From positions 186,001-250,000 of the forward strand of contig NZ_FTNK01000008.1 in the NCBI RefSeq assembly GCF_900156375.1: a stretch of 64,000 nucleotides of DNA, in the 5' to 3' direction. Below are positions 9,000 to 17,748 of this stretch, in pieces; position 1 is the first letter of the stretch, and the number at the start of each line of letters is the position of its first letter. The notes beneath the pieces were generated by a model. It did not search any database and had not been told where the DNA came from. It saw only the letters and a program-made list of their open reading frames with translations. Both the position numbers and the translations under genes were made by a program. The stretch comes from Paenibacillus macquariensis (GTDB lineage: Bacteria > Bacillota > Bacilli > Paenibacillales > Paenibacillaceae).

Positions 9000-9203
9000 T
9001 TGTTAAATCATCAAAATAATGATGAGTTTGCTAAAATGCATCTCCTCTTATTGCAGCAAGAGGCTGAGCGCTGCAGAATCGCAAACCAACTTCGTGCTAG
9101 AAAAAAAGAGTTAGCACAATTAAATCGTAAAGCTAAGAGTTCGAACAAAGATAGACAATCTATGTTTGCAAGATTATTCAATATGGGAAACAGATTGTTC
9201 TAA
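9000..9203 (+). CDS. Small hypothetical protein, helical and charged
   Basis: Sixty-seven residues starting at TTG 9000 (MLNHQNNDEFAKMHLLLLQQ). The composition (many Leu, Gln, Arg, Lys, Ala and regular spacing from residue 13 to 50) suggests one long amphipathic helix or coiled coil. The TTG start has only a weak GGGG-type ribosome site. There is no signal peptide. It lies 79 bases ahead of another unknown gene on the same strand. I do not recognise the family. Confidence 0.45.
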   Translation: MLNHQNNDEFAKMHLLLLQQEAERCRIANQLRARKKELAQLNRKAKSSNKDRQSMFARLFNMGNRLF

Positions 9204-9282
9204 TTTAGCAGGGATCTTTATTCAAATGGCCTGAGGATATGATATAATCAGATACACTATATAAAAGCACGCCGGAGGTCAT

Positions 9283-9783
9283 ATGTTATCCTTTGAACAA
9301 AAACTTGAGATTCTAGAATCTTACCCTGAATTACAACGAAAAAACGTCTCTCTCGGACGAGTGAATTTCCACTATGAAGAGAGTCAGTCTGATAAAAAAA
9401 CGGTGGCCCTTCACCTTCATCCAAATGGTAATGGCTTTATCTATGCGGGTCTCCTTCAAGGATATGTCCTTGATGATAAGGGATTTGCGAATATCCGTGA
9501 ATTCACCGAAGAACAATTAAAGACACTTATCGATGCTTCCATTCGTTCACTCTCTTCGCATGAAGAGGAGAACGAATCTGAAAGTGACGGCGTTACGACT
9601 CAGGAAAGTATTTTTTATGACACAGAAGTGTGGACGAATAAGGATGGGGAATCGCTCACGCTTACACGTGATGATGATCTATGGTATATCTACACAGGGC
9701 CAAACATTGAAATGGTGCTTGGAACACCCAAAGAAGCAAGGGAATATCTGATGGACGAGGGATTTAGGCCTTCTAGGGATTAA
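9283..9783 (+). CDS. Hypothetical protein, 166 residues
   Basis: A soluble acidic protein with no signal peptide or membrane segment. The N-terminal half (1-95) reads as a small alpha/beta domain (KTVALHLHPNGNGFIYAGLLQGY). After a Glu/Ser-rich linker (98-112) a second part (114-166) includes DTEVWTNKDGESLTLTRDDDLWYIYTGP, an Asp-rich beta segment. The ATG has GCCGGAGG upstream, a good ribosome site, and the gene is closed by a strong terminator, so it is a real gene. Function not recognised. Confidence 0.7.
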   Translation: MLSFEQKLEILESYPELQRKNVSLGRVNFHYEESQSDKKTVALHLHPNGNGFIYAGLLQGYVLDDKGFANIREFTEEQLKTLIDASIRSLSSHEEENESESDGVTTQESIFYDTEVWTNKDGESLTLTRDDDLWYIYTGPNIEMVLGTPKEAREYLMDEGFRPSRD

Positions 9784-9809
9784 AATATAACGATTGTTTA
9801 ATAGATAGT

Positions 9810-9847
9810 AAAACAGGCAGCGGACGCATGAGTCCGCTGTCTGTTTT
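9810..9847 (+). terminator. Rho-independent terminator
   Basis: AAAACAGGCAGCGGAC pairs with GTCCGCTGTCTGTTTT across a six-base loop (one G-T pair), ending the unit that contains 9283-9783. Confidence 0.92.
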
Positions 9848-9923
9848 GATGCTTTATTGACTCAGTGAGCGAACGCTTGCCTGAGCTTAATCAGATGGAA
9901 GTGGAATGAAGAAGTTATTATTA

Positions 9924-9980
9924 CGTCGTAACAAATGACAGATAATAAAATTTGTCATTTGTTACGACGCGTGATATTAT
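9924..9980 (+). promoter_or_regulatory. TetR-type operator overlapping a sigma-A promoter
   Basis: Perfect 17-base inverted repeat: CGTCGTAACAAATGACA at 9924-9940 and its exact complement at 9953-9969, separated by 12 bases. The right arm contains a -35 box TTGTCA (9952-9957) followed after exactly 17 bases by a -10 box TATTAT (9975-9980). Binding there would block RNA polymerase. The regulator encoded immediately downstream is the obvious ligand-responsive repressor. Confidence 0.75.
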
Positions 9981-10006
9981 ACGGTAATAGAGGAGGCAAA
10001 TATCCT

Positions 10007-10603
10007 ATGACGAAGAGCCAAACGATATTAACCAAAACACAAATACTCGATGCTGCGGAGGAAACATTACGCAGATTTGGTCCTGATAAGGCCTCTGTCA
10101 CGGATGTTGCGAAGCTGTTACACGTAAGTCATGGAACGATCTATCGACATTATGAGAATAAGGCTGCACTAAAAGAGGCAGTCACCGAGAGGTGGTTGGA
10201 AGAGAAGATCATTACACCGTTAACTGAAGTACTTAATAGAACTTCGCCTAACAAATGTGATCATCTGAAGATCTATATCGGCCATCTTATAGAACTTAAA
10301 CAACGATATGCTCGAACAGATAAAGAGATGTTTAAGATGTATGCGGAAGTAACAGAACAATCTGCAAATCTTATTAAGCATCATGTCAGGATAATCATTG
10401 AGCAATTAAGTACGCTCATTGCTTCAGGTAGACTGAATGGTGAGATCGCTGTAACTGATGTTAGTACATTAGCAGAGACCATATTTATGGCAACTTCTAG
10501 ATTTCATCATCCTGCTCACGCCTATGAATGGGAGAATGAAGATTGTGAGACGAACTTCACCAATGTATGGGATTTGATCCTACGAGCTATTGCAATCAAA
10601 TAG
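10007..10603 (+). CDS. TetR/AcrR family transcriptional repressor
   Basis: A 198-residue regulator. The N-terminal helix-turn-helix (about 10-60) reads TQILDAAEETLRRFGPDKASVTDVAK...VSHGTIYRHYENKAALKEAV, typical of TetR. The C-terminal domain would bind an unknown ligand. I place the start at ATG 10007, ten bases after AGGAGG (9991-9996). A longer reading from 9935 would begin inside the operator and upstream of the -10 box, so it is rejected. A short-chain dehydrogenase follows after 19 bases, probably in the same transcript. The gene should repress itself and its partner through the palindrome at 9924-9969. Confidence 0.9.
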   Translation: MTKSQTILTKTQILDAAEETLRRFGPDKASVTDVAKLLHVSHGTIYRHYENKAALKEAVTERWLEEKIITPLTEVLNRTSPNKCDHLKIYIGHLIELKQRYARTDKEMFKMYAEVTEQSANLIKHHVRIIIEQLSTLIASGRLNGEIAVTDVSTLAETIFMATSRFHHPAHAYEWENEDCETNFTNVWDLILRAIAIK

Positions 10604-10622
10604 ATGAGAGAAGGTTAACGAA

Positions 10623-11366
10623 ATGGAAAAGATATTGGATGGTAAAGTAGCCTTGGTCACTGGATCGTCAAGAGGAATCGGTCGAGTGGTAGCGGAACAA
10701 TTGTCTGATCTGGGAGCCAAAGTAGTGATCAACTATTCGAGTAGTCCGGAAAGAGCGAACGAGGTTGTTGATGGATTAAAAGCTAAAGGTAGGGAAGCCA
10801 TTGCGATTCATGCAGATATAAGCAAAGTTTCGGATATCACACATCTTTTTGATGAAGTAATGAAGCATTTTGGCAGAATAGATATTCTAATAAACAATGC
10901 TGGAATCATGATTAATAAACTCCTCGCGGAAGCAACGGAAGATGATTTCGATAAGCAATTTGCAGTTAACGTAAAAGGAACGTATTTCGCGTGTCAGCAA
11001 GCGTTGAAGCATATGGAACCACAAGGTCGTATCATTAATTTCTCTACCTCAGTGACAGGTCAGATGTTTCCTTCTTACAGTATGTATGCGGGGACAAAGG
11101 GAGCAGTTGAACAGTTCACAAGACAACTTGCAAAAGAGTTCGGTATGAAACAAATTACGATCAATGCCATTGCACCAGGTCCTGTGAATACAGAGTTGTT
11201 CAGTGTTGGGAAATCGGAGCAACAAATTGAAGCAATGAAGACAATGAATACATTCGGACGGTTAGGTGAACCTGAGGATATTGCTAATGTAATCGAGTTA
11301 TTAGTAAGTGAACAGGCAGAGTGGATTACAGGGCAGACGATCAGAGTGAATGGTGGATTTATATAA
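10623..11366 (+). CDS. Short-chain dehydrogenase/reductase (SDR, 3-oxoacyl-ACP-reductase-like)
   Basis: A classical SDR of 247 residues with the cofactor motif TGSSRGIG (14-21), NNAG near 90, a serine block STSVTG and the catalytic Tyr155-x3-Lys159 (YAGTK), and the family-typical IAPGPVNTEL and end GQTIRVNGGF. The residue pattern around TGSSRGIG and the NYSSS after the second strand favour NADP(H). It lies 19 bases after the TetR gene and ends at a terminator, so the two form a regulator-enzyme operon. The substrate is unknown; such pairs often handle reactive carbonyl or quinone compounds, which is inference. Confidence 0.9.
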   Translation: MEKILDGKVALVTGSSRGIGRVVAEQLSDLGAKVVINYSSSPERANEVVDGLKAKGREAIAIHADISKVSDITHLFDEVMKHFGRIDILINNAGIMINKLLAEATEDDFDKQFAVNVKGTYFACQQALKHMEPQGRIINFSTSVTGQMFPSYSMYAGTKGAVEQFTRQLAKEFGMKQITINAIAPGPVNTELFSVGKSEQQIEAMKTMNTFGRLGEPEDIANVIELLVSEQAEWITGQTIRVNGGFI

Positions 11367-11395
11367 GGACGGAATAACAATAGTCTTCAAAAGCA

Positions 11396-11434
11396 AAAAA
11401 AAGTCTTTCCCAATGGTGTGGAAAGACTTTTTCT
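11396..11434. terminator. Bidirectional terminator between SDR (+) and MFS (-)
   Basis: AAAAAAAGTCTTTCC and GGAAAGACTTTTT form a stem with A run on the left and T run on the right, so it can serve both converging genes. Confidence 0.88.
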
Positions 11435-11448
11435 TGCTTATTCTAAAT

Positions 11449-12705
11449 CTAGCTAGCTTCCGTTGACACCGTAGCAAAGGATGGGTCAGCTTTATGTTTG
11501 AAAAGTGGAATGAGGATCACTGCTCCCAGTAACATGACAATTCCGGATGCACAATAAATTTCGACGAGTGAGAAGTGTTTCATCATGAACCCTGAGAAGG
11601 ACATCATAATGACCATCATCCCCATAAACATCGGACTAAGCACACCGTTTACACGTCCTACGAAGGATTGCTCAGTCCATTGTAGGATTAATGTGTTAAT
11701 GCCAATTTGAATAGCTGGCATCGTAAGGCCATTTATAAATTGCAACGTTAACGTTAGAGGAATGCTAGTGGATAATCCCATACCAGCGATACATAGGGCG
11801 CTGACGCTCATACCAAATGCCAGTAGGACTTGTGGAGACACTTTTTTGGCAAGGGTCATGATGGCAGCTCCACCTGCGAGCATAGCAACCCCATTAACCA
11901 TCATGAGATACTGTAGGAACTCTTTTGGCTGACCAAGTCGATCTGTGACAACGAATAGACCCAGAGTCTGGATAATCCCAACGGAAAACCCTGCAATGGC
12001 AAATGCGCCTGCGAGTACTTTTAACACGGGACTTCTCCAGACATAACGAAAACCGTCAGCCAATTCTTTACGTAAATTCAAGGTCTTCTCGCTAGTACTT
12101 GCCTGTACTTCATCGGGAGGAAGACGGAAGAGTACGACAGCGGACAATAAGAAGGCAACGCCCATCACGGCGATGGAGATATGAATGCCGAATTGATGAT
12201 ATGAGAATATACCAAGCGCAGGTCCCATGATCATAAAGATAGCAACAAGTGATTGAAACAATGCCATACCTTGTTGTAGTTGGTCCGGATGAACATGTTG
12301 CTTGAATAGCTTCATAACAGATGGTTGAGAGAACTGCGATAAAATAGCGGAGACGAAAGTAGCAAAGTAGATCATCTCCCAAGAACCATACAATAATGTG
12401 ACGAGGACGATCAGCACTGAAATGGAGGAAAGGAAGTCACACCAGATCATCGTTCGTTTCGGTCTCCAACGATCTGCGAATGCACCTCCGATGAAGGAGA
12501 AGACAAAGATCGGTGCGAATTCAACTACCGATATGAGAGAGATAGCGATGGGATCGTTATTCGTCTGATCGGTGACAAACATAAGAATCGCAAAGTTTCT
12601 GACCCATATTCCAATTTGTAAGAATAAATTAGAGATGAGTATGGTTTGATAGAACCGGTTCCTGAATAAATTACCGGTCATGGGTGACGCATGTGCAATT
12701 GACAT
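11449..12705 (-). CDS. MFS transporter (DHA3-like drug/macrolide exporter type)
   Basis: About 418 residues with some twelve hydrophobic segments. The first cytoplasmic loop carries GGAFADRWRPKRTM, the MFS motif A equivalent, and the second half repeats a related pattern (VGRVNGV). Overall pattern matches DHA3-type exporters (macrolide/EntS-like). On the minus strand AGGAG is followed eight bases later by ATG at 12705; the GTG at 12714 overlaps the ribosome site, so I prefer 12705. The gene stands alone, convergent with the SDR gene with which it shares a terminator. Substrate unknown; export of a small toxic compound is the family role. Confidence 0.82.
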   Translation of the reverse strand: MSIAHASPMTGNLFRNRFYQTILISNLFLQIGIWVRNFAILMFVTDQTNNDPIAISLISVVEFAPIFVFSFIGGAFADRWRPKRTMIWCDFLSSISVLIVLVTLLYGSWEMIYFATFVSAILSQFSQPSVMKLFKQHVHPDQLQQGMALFQSLVAIFMIMGPALGIFSYHQFGIHISIAVMGVAFLLSAVVLFRLPPDEVQASTSEKTLNLRKELADGFRYVWRSPVLKVLAGAFAIAGFSVGIIQTLGLFVVTDRLGQPKEFLQYLMMVNGVAMLAGGAAIMTLAKKVSPQVLLAFGMSVSALCIAGMGLSTSIPLTLTLQFINGLTMPAIQIGINTLILQWTEQSFVGRVNGVLSPMFMGMMVIMMSFSGFMMKHFSLVEIYCASGIVMLLGAVILIPLFKHKADPSFATVSTEAS

Positions 12706-12827
12706 TATATACACTCCTAAATATTTTTTTGTTTTATTTACCTATATAACCATAAGATATTATGGACTGTTTGGAAAGGGGGAATGAGTAATTTCCTAAT
12801 AGGAGTCCATCGTCGTTCAGCAGGGGC

Positions 12828-14288
12828 TTACATGTACTCTTCGGTTTCAGAAATAGTAGGCAACTTCACAGTGAACGTCGTTCCTTGTTTTAGTACACTT
12901 TCCACCGTAATAGCCCCACCATGATTGTGAATAATATTCTGGGTAATCATGAACCCTAGACCAGTACCCTTATCCTTTGTTGAATAAAATGGCCGGCCAA
13001 GTGAGTTGATCTGCTCTGGAGACATTCCTATGCCTTCATCTTGGACGGCGATTTGAACTTCATACGCGTTATAATAGACGGTTACGCGGATCGTTCCTCC
13101 GTAATTCATCGCTTCCATCGCATTTTTTAGTAAATTAATAAATACTTGTTTTAATTGATTGATATCACCATCAATCCAAATGGATGTCATAGTAAAGAGC
13201 GGGATGATCTCGATATTATTCAGGGCCGCTTGTACATTCATTAGTGTAATCACATGTTCTAATATAGGTAGGATATTAAGGGGATTACTTGTGTGCGATG
13301 CTTGAGGTTTCGATAATATGAGTAGTTCATTGACGATAAATTCGATGCGTTTAAGCTCGGATTCAATAATTTCGAAATATAGTTCCTTTTTGTGATCTGA
13401 CGTGCGTAAAAGTTTCATGAAACCATTGATCGCGGTCAATGGATTTCGAATTTCATGAGCAATTCCTGCTGCTAATTGCCCTGCAGTGGATAATTTTTCA
13501 GATCGCATAATTTGTTCTTCATGTTGTTTCTGCTCGGTGATGTCTTTGAATATTCCAGCTACCGCACGCTTTCCCTCATAGGTAATCGTAAGTGAAAATC
13601 CCTCTACTAATTTTTGCTGACCATTTAAACAATTGATTAAGTAGCAGATTGGGGCAAGCGGGTAATCTTTATCATGATTTCTTTCTCGTTCGTAGAGGGC
13701 TGCATGATTAGACTCATCCACAACTGCTCTCGTGGATATCCCTATAAGCTCTTCTATATTTGTCGCATACACCAAACGTAACGCCGCCGGATTCACATAC
13801 AGGAAAACTCCATTTTGTGTAATGAATACGGATTGTGGGATTTTATCTAATAATTGCCGAAAAGAATCTTCATTCTCGTTCAGATTTCTTTCCGTAGACT
13901 GAAGCATACTCCCCATTTGCCTTAGTAATGTCTTGTCTTCAAATTGTGTGAAATAAAATTGAGGAATCCCGGTGATATCCCGGACGATAGAAACATTCAT
14001 AGTTATGTATAATCGATTTCCAGATCTTTGAGAATAACATTGTTCAAATTGATGTTGATCGATGTTCATGGATTCCATGGTTTGTCCATACTTAACGAGT
14101 TCATCTATTTGGGCTTGGTATATGTTTACTTGTGAGGTTAAGGAAATTAATTCATGCTGCTCGTAACCTAACAGTTCACATAAGGTTGAATTAACCTTCA
14201 TAAATGTTCCTGTGGGAGAAATAAGGGCCATGCCAATCTTGGCATGTTTAAAAACTAAGTCATAGTTAAGGGAATCGTTGGGTAGCAT
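12828..14288 (-). CDS. PAS-domain sensor histidine kinase (sporulation-kinase-like)
   Basis: 486 residues, no membrane segment, so a cytoplasmic sensor. Two PAS domains occupy about 8-125 (DLVFKHAKIGMALISPTGTFMKVN) and 145-260 (RQLLDKIPQSVFITQNGVFLYVNPAA). The HisKA block has LAAGIAHEIRNPLTAINGF with the phosphorylated His, and the ATPase domain has DEGIGM, FYSTKDKGTGLG and GGAITVES. The arrangement resembles KinA/KinE-type kinases that feed the sporulation phosphorelay, and no response regulator is adjacent, which fits an orphan phosphorelay kinase. ATG 14288 has AAGGAG upstream; an in-frame extension to 14369 has no such site. The specific signal is unknown. Confidence 0.85.
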   Translation of the reverse strand: MLPNDSLNYDLVFKHAKIGMALISPTGTFMKVNSTLCELLGYEQHELISLTSQVNIYQAQIDELVKYGQTMESMNIDQHQFEQCYSQRSGNRLYITMNVSIVRDITGIPQFYFTQFEDKTLLRQMGSMLQSTERNLNENEDSFRQLLDKIPQSVFITQNGVFLYVNPAALRLVYATNIEELIGISTRAVVDESNHAALYERERNHDKDYPLAPICYLINCLNGQQKLVEGFSLTITYEGKRAVAGIFKDITEQKQHEEQIMRSEKLSTAGQLAAGIAHEIRNPLTAINGFMKLLRTSDHKKELYFEIIESELKRIEFIVNELLILSKPQASHTSNPLNILPILEHVITLMNVQAALNNIEIIPLFTMTSIWIDGDINQLKQVFINLLKNAMEAMNYGGTIRVTVYYNAYEVQIAVQDEGIGMSPEQINSLGRPFYSTKDKGTGLGFMITQNIIHNHGGAITVESVLKQGTTFTVKLPTISETEEYM

Positions 14289-14394
14289 TGTAACTCTCCT
14301 TAAAATTATTCTTATTAATCGATGTATTGTGTCTATATTGCAATGGACTGATGGTTGGTGAAGTGTCAAAAAAACACTTGAAACGATTGGAATC

Positions 14395-15369
14395 TTATTG
14401 CTTATGACGATTTCTTAGAACAAACCCTGGTATGATTCTTATATAGATTAACTCTCCAACCAATTCCACGATGGTCTGGGTAACAATAACCGCTGCCGCG
14501 ATCGTGGCCCATTCCTCTGGCAAGGCCAATGCTAAGGGAAGTACAACCAGTGAGTTCCGTGTTCCAGAACTAAAAATAAGTGCTCGACCGTCCCTAATAT
14601 CTAAGTGAAATATGATAACGATTAATCTAGAGAGTGCTGGCATGATGACAAGAAACAGGACGTAGATCGGAATGACGTGAACGATGATACTGAAATCGGT
14701 ATGTACCTTCTCAATCTGGGATGCTACGACAACGATAAGCGTAAGGGCCATGAATGGGATGGGTAACCAAGCAGTTACATTGAGTGCAGACTGCCCTTTT
14801 GGTCTTCGCTTAGCCCAGATTTGCGTAAATATAGCTAGCAATAGCGGCAGAACAATTAAGCTTAAGAAAGCTTCTACAAACGGACCTATTTTCATGATGT
14901 TAGCCGCTTCTTCGCCTATAAACAGCCATAGATAGAACGGAAGTAATATCATTTGAATGACGAATAGAATAGGTGTCGCGGCTAACATTAACTTTTCATT
15001 ACCACGTCCTAATTGTGTGAATACGATGACATAATCGATACATGGCGTTAGTAACACTAGATAGACTCCGACGAGAACTGGGGGAGACTGTGGGAATAAT
15101 TGTGTTAGCAACCACACGACAATAGGTACAATTATAAAATTGGTAACCAGCAATGCACCGATAAATCTTCCATTTGAAAGTGACTCCCGTAGATGAAGAA
15201 AAGGTATCTGTGCGAACATACTATATAGAAGGATCGCAAGCACGGGAGAAATGGTAAAGAACAGAAACGAACTTAGGGTAGGACTCATCAATCCTACAAT
15301 AGCTCCAATAACTAAAGACACGACATATACCCAAATTTGCTTATTCTCGAGTTGCTCTCTTGTGATCAA
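14395..15369 (-). CDS. Arsenite-permease-like membrane protein (ACR3/SBF, bile acid:sodium symporter superfamily)
   Basis: 324 residues with about ten membrane segments and no large soluble domain. The fourth-segment region reads LLTPCIDYVIVFTQLGRGN; this conserved Cys-containing stretch is where ACR3 arsenite exporters carry their essential cysteine. A later FSSGTRNSLVVLPLALALPE block is typical of the same superfamily. The start is TTG at 15369, ten bases after AGGAGG. That ribosome site overlaps the end of a decayed oxidoreductase gene (15384-15489), so the two once formed an operon. No arsR or arsC is adjacent, so arsenic as substrate is a family-based inference. Confidence 0.75.
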   Translation of the reverse strand: MITREQLENKQIWVYVVSLVIGAIVGLMSPTLSSFLFFTISPVLAILLYSMFAQIPFLHLRESLSNGRFIGALLVTNFIIVPIVVWLLTQLFPQSPPVLVGVYLVLLTPCIDYVIVFTQLGRGNEKLMLAATPILFVIQMILLPFYLWLFIGEEAANIMKIGPFVEAFLSLIVLPLLLAIFTQIWAKRRPKGQSALNVTAWLPIPFMALTLIVVVASQIEKVHTDFSIIVHVIPIYVLFLVIMPALSRLIVIIFHLDIRDGRALIFSSGTRNSLVVLPLALALPEEWATIAAAVIVTQTIVELVGELIYIRIIPGFVLRNRHKQ

Positions 15370-15383
15370 TTAAAGATAACCTC

Positions 15384-15489
15384 CTAATCTTGAACTTGAA
15401 TGACAATTTTACCACGTACTTTGGACGTCTCATAAAGCGCATGCGCTTGGTCGCTTTCCATATCTGTGAATTACGGAGGCCTTTATCAT
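15384..15489 (-). pseudogene. Internally deleted remnant of a zinc-type alcohol dehydrogenase/quinone oxidoreductase
   Basis: An intact ribosome site (AAAAGGAG) and ATG at 15489 begin MIKASVIHRYG, the canonical N-terminus of quinone-oxidoreductase-type MDR proteins. The reading frame then shifts; another frame ends QAHALYETSKVRGKIVIQ followed by VQD and a stop at 15384, the canonical C-terminus of the same family. About 300 residues of the middle, including the whole cofactor-binding core, are missing. The remnant is about 106 bp and cannot encode a functional enzyme. Family assignment is from memory of conserved ends. Confidence 0.6.
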
Positions 15490-15625
15490 GGACTAGGCTC
15501 CTTTTATAGAATTTAGTGATTATGAGTAGACCTATGTCTTGTTATCATACATGAATGACAACAAGAGAAAGTAACAAATTGACCCAGAATAGCCCTCCTA
15601 CATTGGACTTCAGAAAAATAAGGGA

Positions 15626-15654
15626 TTGGCTATATTTGCAACTGAAGGTATTAT
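15626..15654 (+). promoter_or_regulatory. Sigma-A promoter of thrC
   Basis: TTGGCT (15626-15631) and TATTAT (15649-15654) with 17-base spacing, 40 bases before the threonine synthase start. No operator or leader is apparent between promoter and gene. Confidence 0.6.
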
Positions 15655-15693
15655 AGGTATAACTATTCTAAATGATATCAATGGAGGATTCGT

Positions 15694-17088
15694 ATGAAAT
15701 ATATTAGCACAAGAGGCCACGTAGCGCCTCAAGGGTTCATCGATACAGTACTCATGGGATTAGCAGATGATGGGGGATTAATGATTCCAGAGAAGATTCC
15801 ACATGTTTCAGCAGCGACACTGAAGGAATGGAGCACATTAAGTTACAAGGAGTTATTTCTTCAAATTTTCTCTCTCTACACGAATGAAGAGATTCCAAAT
15901 GAAGATCTGAAGGAAATGGTGGACAAGAGCTACGCTAGTTTCCGTTCGCCTGAAGTAACACCAGTTAAGCAACTTAATGATTCTCTTTATATTCTTGAGT
16001 TATTTCATGGACCAACGTTTGCATTTAAGGACGTAGCATTGCAATTCATGGGTGAATTCTATTCTTATGTATCTAAGAAGCAGAATAAAATCATTCATAT
16101 TCTTGGAGCAACCTCGGGAGATACAGGGGCAGCAGCCATTCAAGGGGTTCGTGGCAAAGAAGGGATTAAGATCTGTATTCTTCATCCTCATGAGAAAGTA
16201 AGTAAGGTACAAGAACTGCAAATGACAACGGTTGATGATAAGAACGTATTGAACCTTTCAGTTAAAGGGAATTTCGATGATTGCCAGAAACTCATCAAAG
16301 AACAATTTGCAGACTTAGATTTCAAAAGCAAGCATAACCTACGTGCGATTAACTCCATCAATTTCGTTCGCATCTTGGCACAGAGCGTCTATTATTTCTA
16401 CGCATATTTCCAAATCGAACAAGGAGATCAACCGAAGAAGGTTAATGTTAGTGTCCCTTCAGGAAACTTCGGGAATATCTTCTCAGGCTTCCTAGCGAAG
16501 ATGATGGGATTACCAATCCATAAGTTGATTATTGCAACGAATGAGAACAATATTCTTGAGCGATTCGTGAAGAGTGGCGAATACAAACCTGGCGAATTCA
16601 AGTCTACGCACAGTCCATCAATGGATATTCAAGTGGCTAGTAATTTTGAGAGATATCTCTATTACTTCTTGGGGCAAGATGCGCAGAAAGTGTCAGCTTA
16701 CATGAAGAATCTTCAGAATGATGGAGAGATTGTTATTAGCGCAGAGGATTTAGTGAGAGTTCAAAATGATTTCGAAGCACATGGAGCTAGCAATGAGGAA
16801 GGTCTTCAATTGATCAGCACCTATAAAGCCGAGTATGATTATTTATTAGATCCGCACACGGCCTGTGGCGTTGCTGCATATGAAGCTTGTAATGGTGAAG
16901 ATGAGATTTGTATCTCGTTCGCTACCGCTCATCCTGCTAAATTCAATGAAGCGATCGAACAATGTGACATCGAGCAAGCCTTCCCAACAGAGATTGAGCA
17001 GTTGTTCGCGAAACCGCAACATCAGTTGGTTATTGATCATAATAAAGAAGAGATTGTTAAAGAACTTGTAGCGTTCTATGAGAGATAG
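15694..17088 (+). CDS. thrC: Threonine synthase
   Basis: 464 residues. It converts O-phosphohomoserine to threonine with pyridoxal phosphate, the last step of threonine biosynthesis in the cytoplasm. The opening KYISTRGHVAPQGF, the GLADDGGLMIPE block and the PLP-lysine motif HGPTFAFKD (Lys112) mark the long-type enzyme. The phosphate-loop ATSGDTGAAA and the VSVPSGNFGN segment are also present. This longer form is the one usual in E. coli and Clostridia rather than the 350-residue B. subtilis type. GGAGG precedes the ATG and the gene is monocistronic, ending at a strong terminator. No hom or thrB is adjacent. Confidence 0.95.
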   Translation: MKYISTRGHVAPQGFIDTVLMGLADDGGLMIPEKIPHVSAATLKEWSTLSYKELFLQIFSLYTNEEIPNEDLKEMVDKSYASFRSPEVTPVKQLNDSLYILELFHGPTFAFKDVALQFMGEFYSYVSKKQNKIIHILGATSGDTGAAAIQGVRGKEGIKICILHPHEKVSKVQELQMTTVDDKNVLNLSVKGNFDDCQKLIKEQFADLDFKSKHNLRAINSINFVRILAQSVYYFYAYFQIEQGDQPKKVNVSVPSGNFGNIFSGFLAKMMGLPIHKLIIATNENNILERFVKSGEYKPGEFKSTHSPSMDIQVASNFERYLYYFLGQDAQKVSAYMKNLQNDGEIVISAEDLVRVQNDFEAHGASNEEGLQLISTYKAEYDYLLDPHTACGVAAYEACNGEDEICISFATAHPAKFNEAIEQCDIEQAFPTEIEQLFAKPQHQLVIDHNKEEIVKELVAFYER

Positions 17089-17124
17089 ATTCGAATCACG
17101 ACAGTGATATCGATGATTCAACGA

Positions 17125-17165
17125 AATAACCCACTGACATCATCACTTGTCAGTGGGTTATTGTT
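17125..17165 (+). terminator. Rho-independent terminator after thrC
   Basis: Perfect 15-bp stem AATAACCCACTGACA / TGTCAGTGGGTTATT with eight-base loop. Confidence 0.9.
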
Positions 17166-17226
17166 GCTATTTCTGTTGGCAGATTCTAGCGTATAGGGCG
17201 TATTGAATAGACGACATTATGATTAG

Positions 17227-17577
17227 TTATCGAATACCGAGCCGCATCCGATAACTGAATAGAATGTTGTGGGATTCTCCGCCAAATGCTTTCGATACAA
17301 GTTCGCGGAAGTTCGATACTTCGGGATGGAGTTCTTCGGCGCCTAATTTAATGGCCGTTTGAAGCCCACCTTGACTGAGAGCAATGTTCGCGTATCTATG
17401 CGCATCGCACAGTTCCCAGCTGTGGAAGACGATTTCCCTTGCGAAGCGGAACAATCCTGATTCTTGAATATGATGTAAATGCTCATCCTTGTTCCATTTA
17501 TGTGCATGTTGCTGATCATACAAATCACCAAAACCAGCAAAGCGTTCTACATTGTTATTACGTACATGTTCAATCAC
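17227..17577 (-). pseudogene. Shortened class I SAM-dependent methyltransferase (N- and C-terminal ends joined, core missing)
   Basis: An open 116-residue frame with GTG start and AAGGAG upstream. Residues 1-21 (MIEHVRNNNVERFAGFGDLY) match the N-terminus of a Bacillales methyltransferase family whose members begin ERF-x-GF-x-x-YD. Residues 25-116 (HAHKWNKDEHLHHIQESGLF and the ALSQGGLQTAIKLGAEELHP and ILFSYRMRLG blocks) match its C-terminus. The roughly 150 residues between, which hold the glycine-rich SAM-binding motif, are absent. The join is in frame near residue 22, so the remnant is still open. It could be expressed but cannot bind SAM in the usual way. Family assignment is from memory. 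Confidence 0.55.
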
Positions 17578-17697
17578 TTAGCACCACGCTCCTTAATGAA
17601 TATACTACGGTGTCTTTTTGACTTCGACAATCATGTGTTCGGGAATAACCAGTAATACGATGTTGGTACTATAAGCATACAATCGTATTTAGAATAA

Positions 17698-17735
17698 AAA
17701 AAGGGATTTTGAGGTTAAACTCAAAATCCCTTTTT
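17698..17735. terminator. Terminator of nrdDG (minus strand), bidirectional in form
   Basis: AAAAAGGGATTTTGAG and CTCAAAATCCCTTTTT form a 16-bp stem. Reading leftwards it is followed by a T run, and it lies just beyond the nrdG stop. Confidence 0.9.
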
Positions 17736-17748
17736 ACATTGAAATCCT

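Noticed and set aside
9935-10006. N-terminal extension of the TetR regulator
   Set aside because: It would start inside the operator and before the promoter -10 box; AGGAGG and ATG at 10007 give the standard TetR length.
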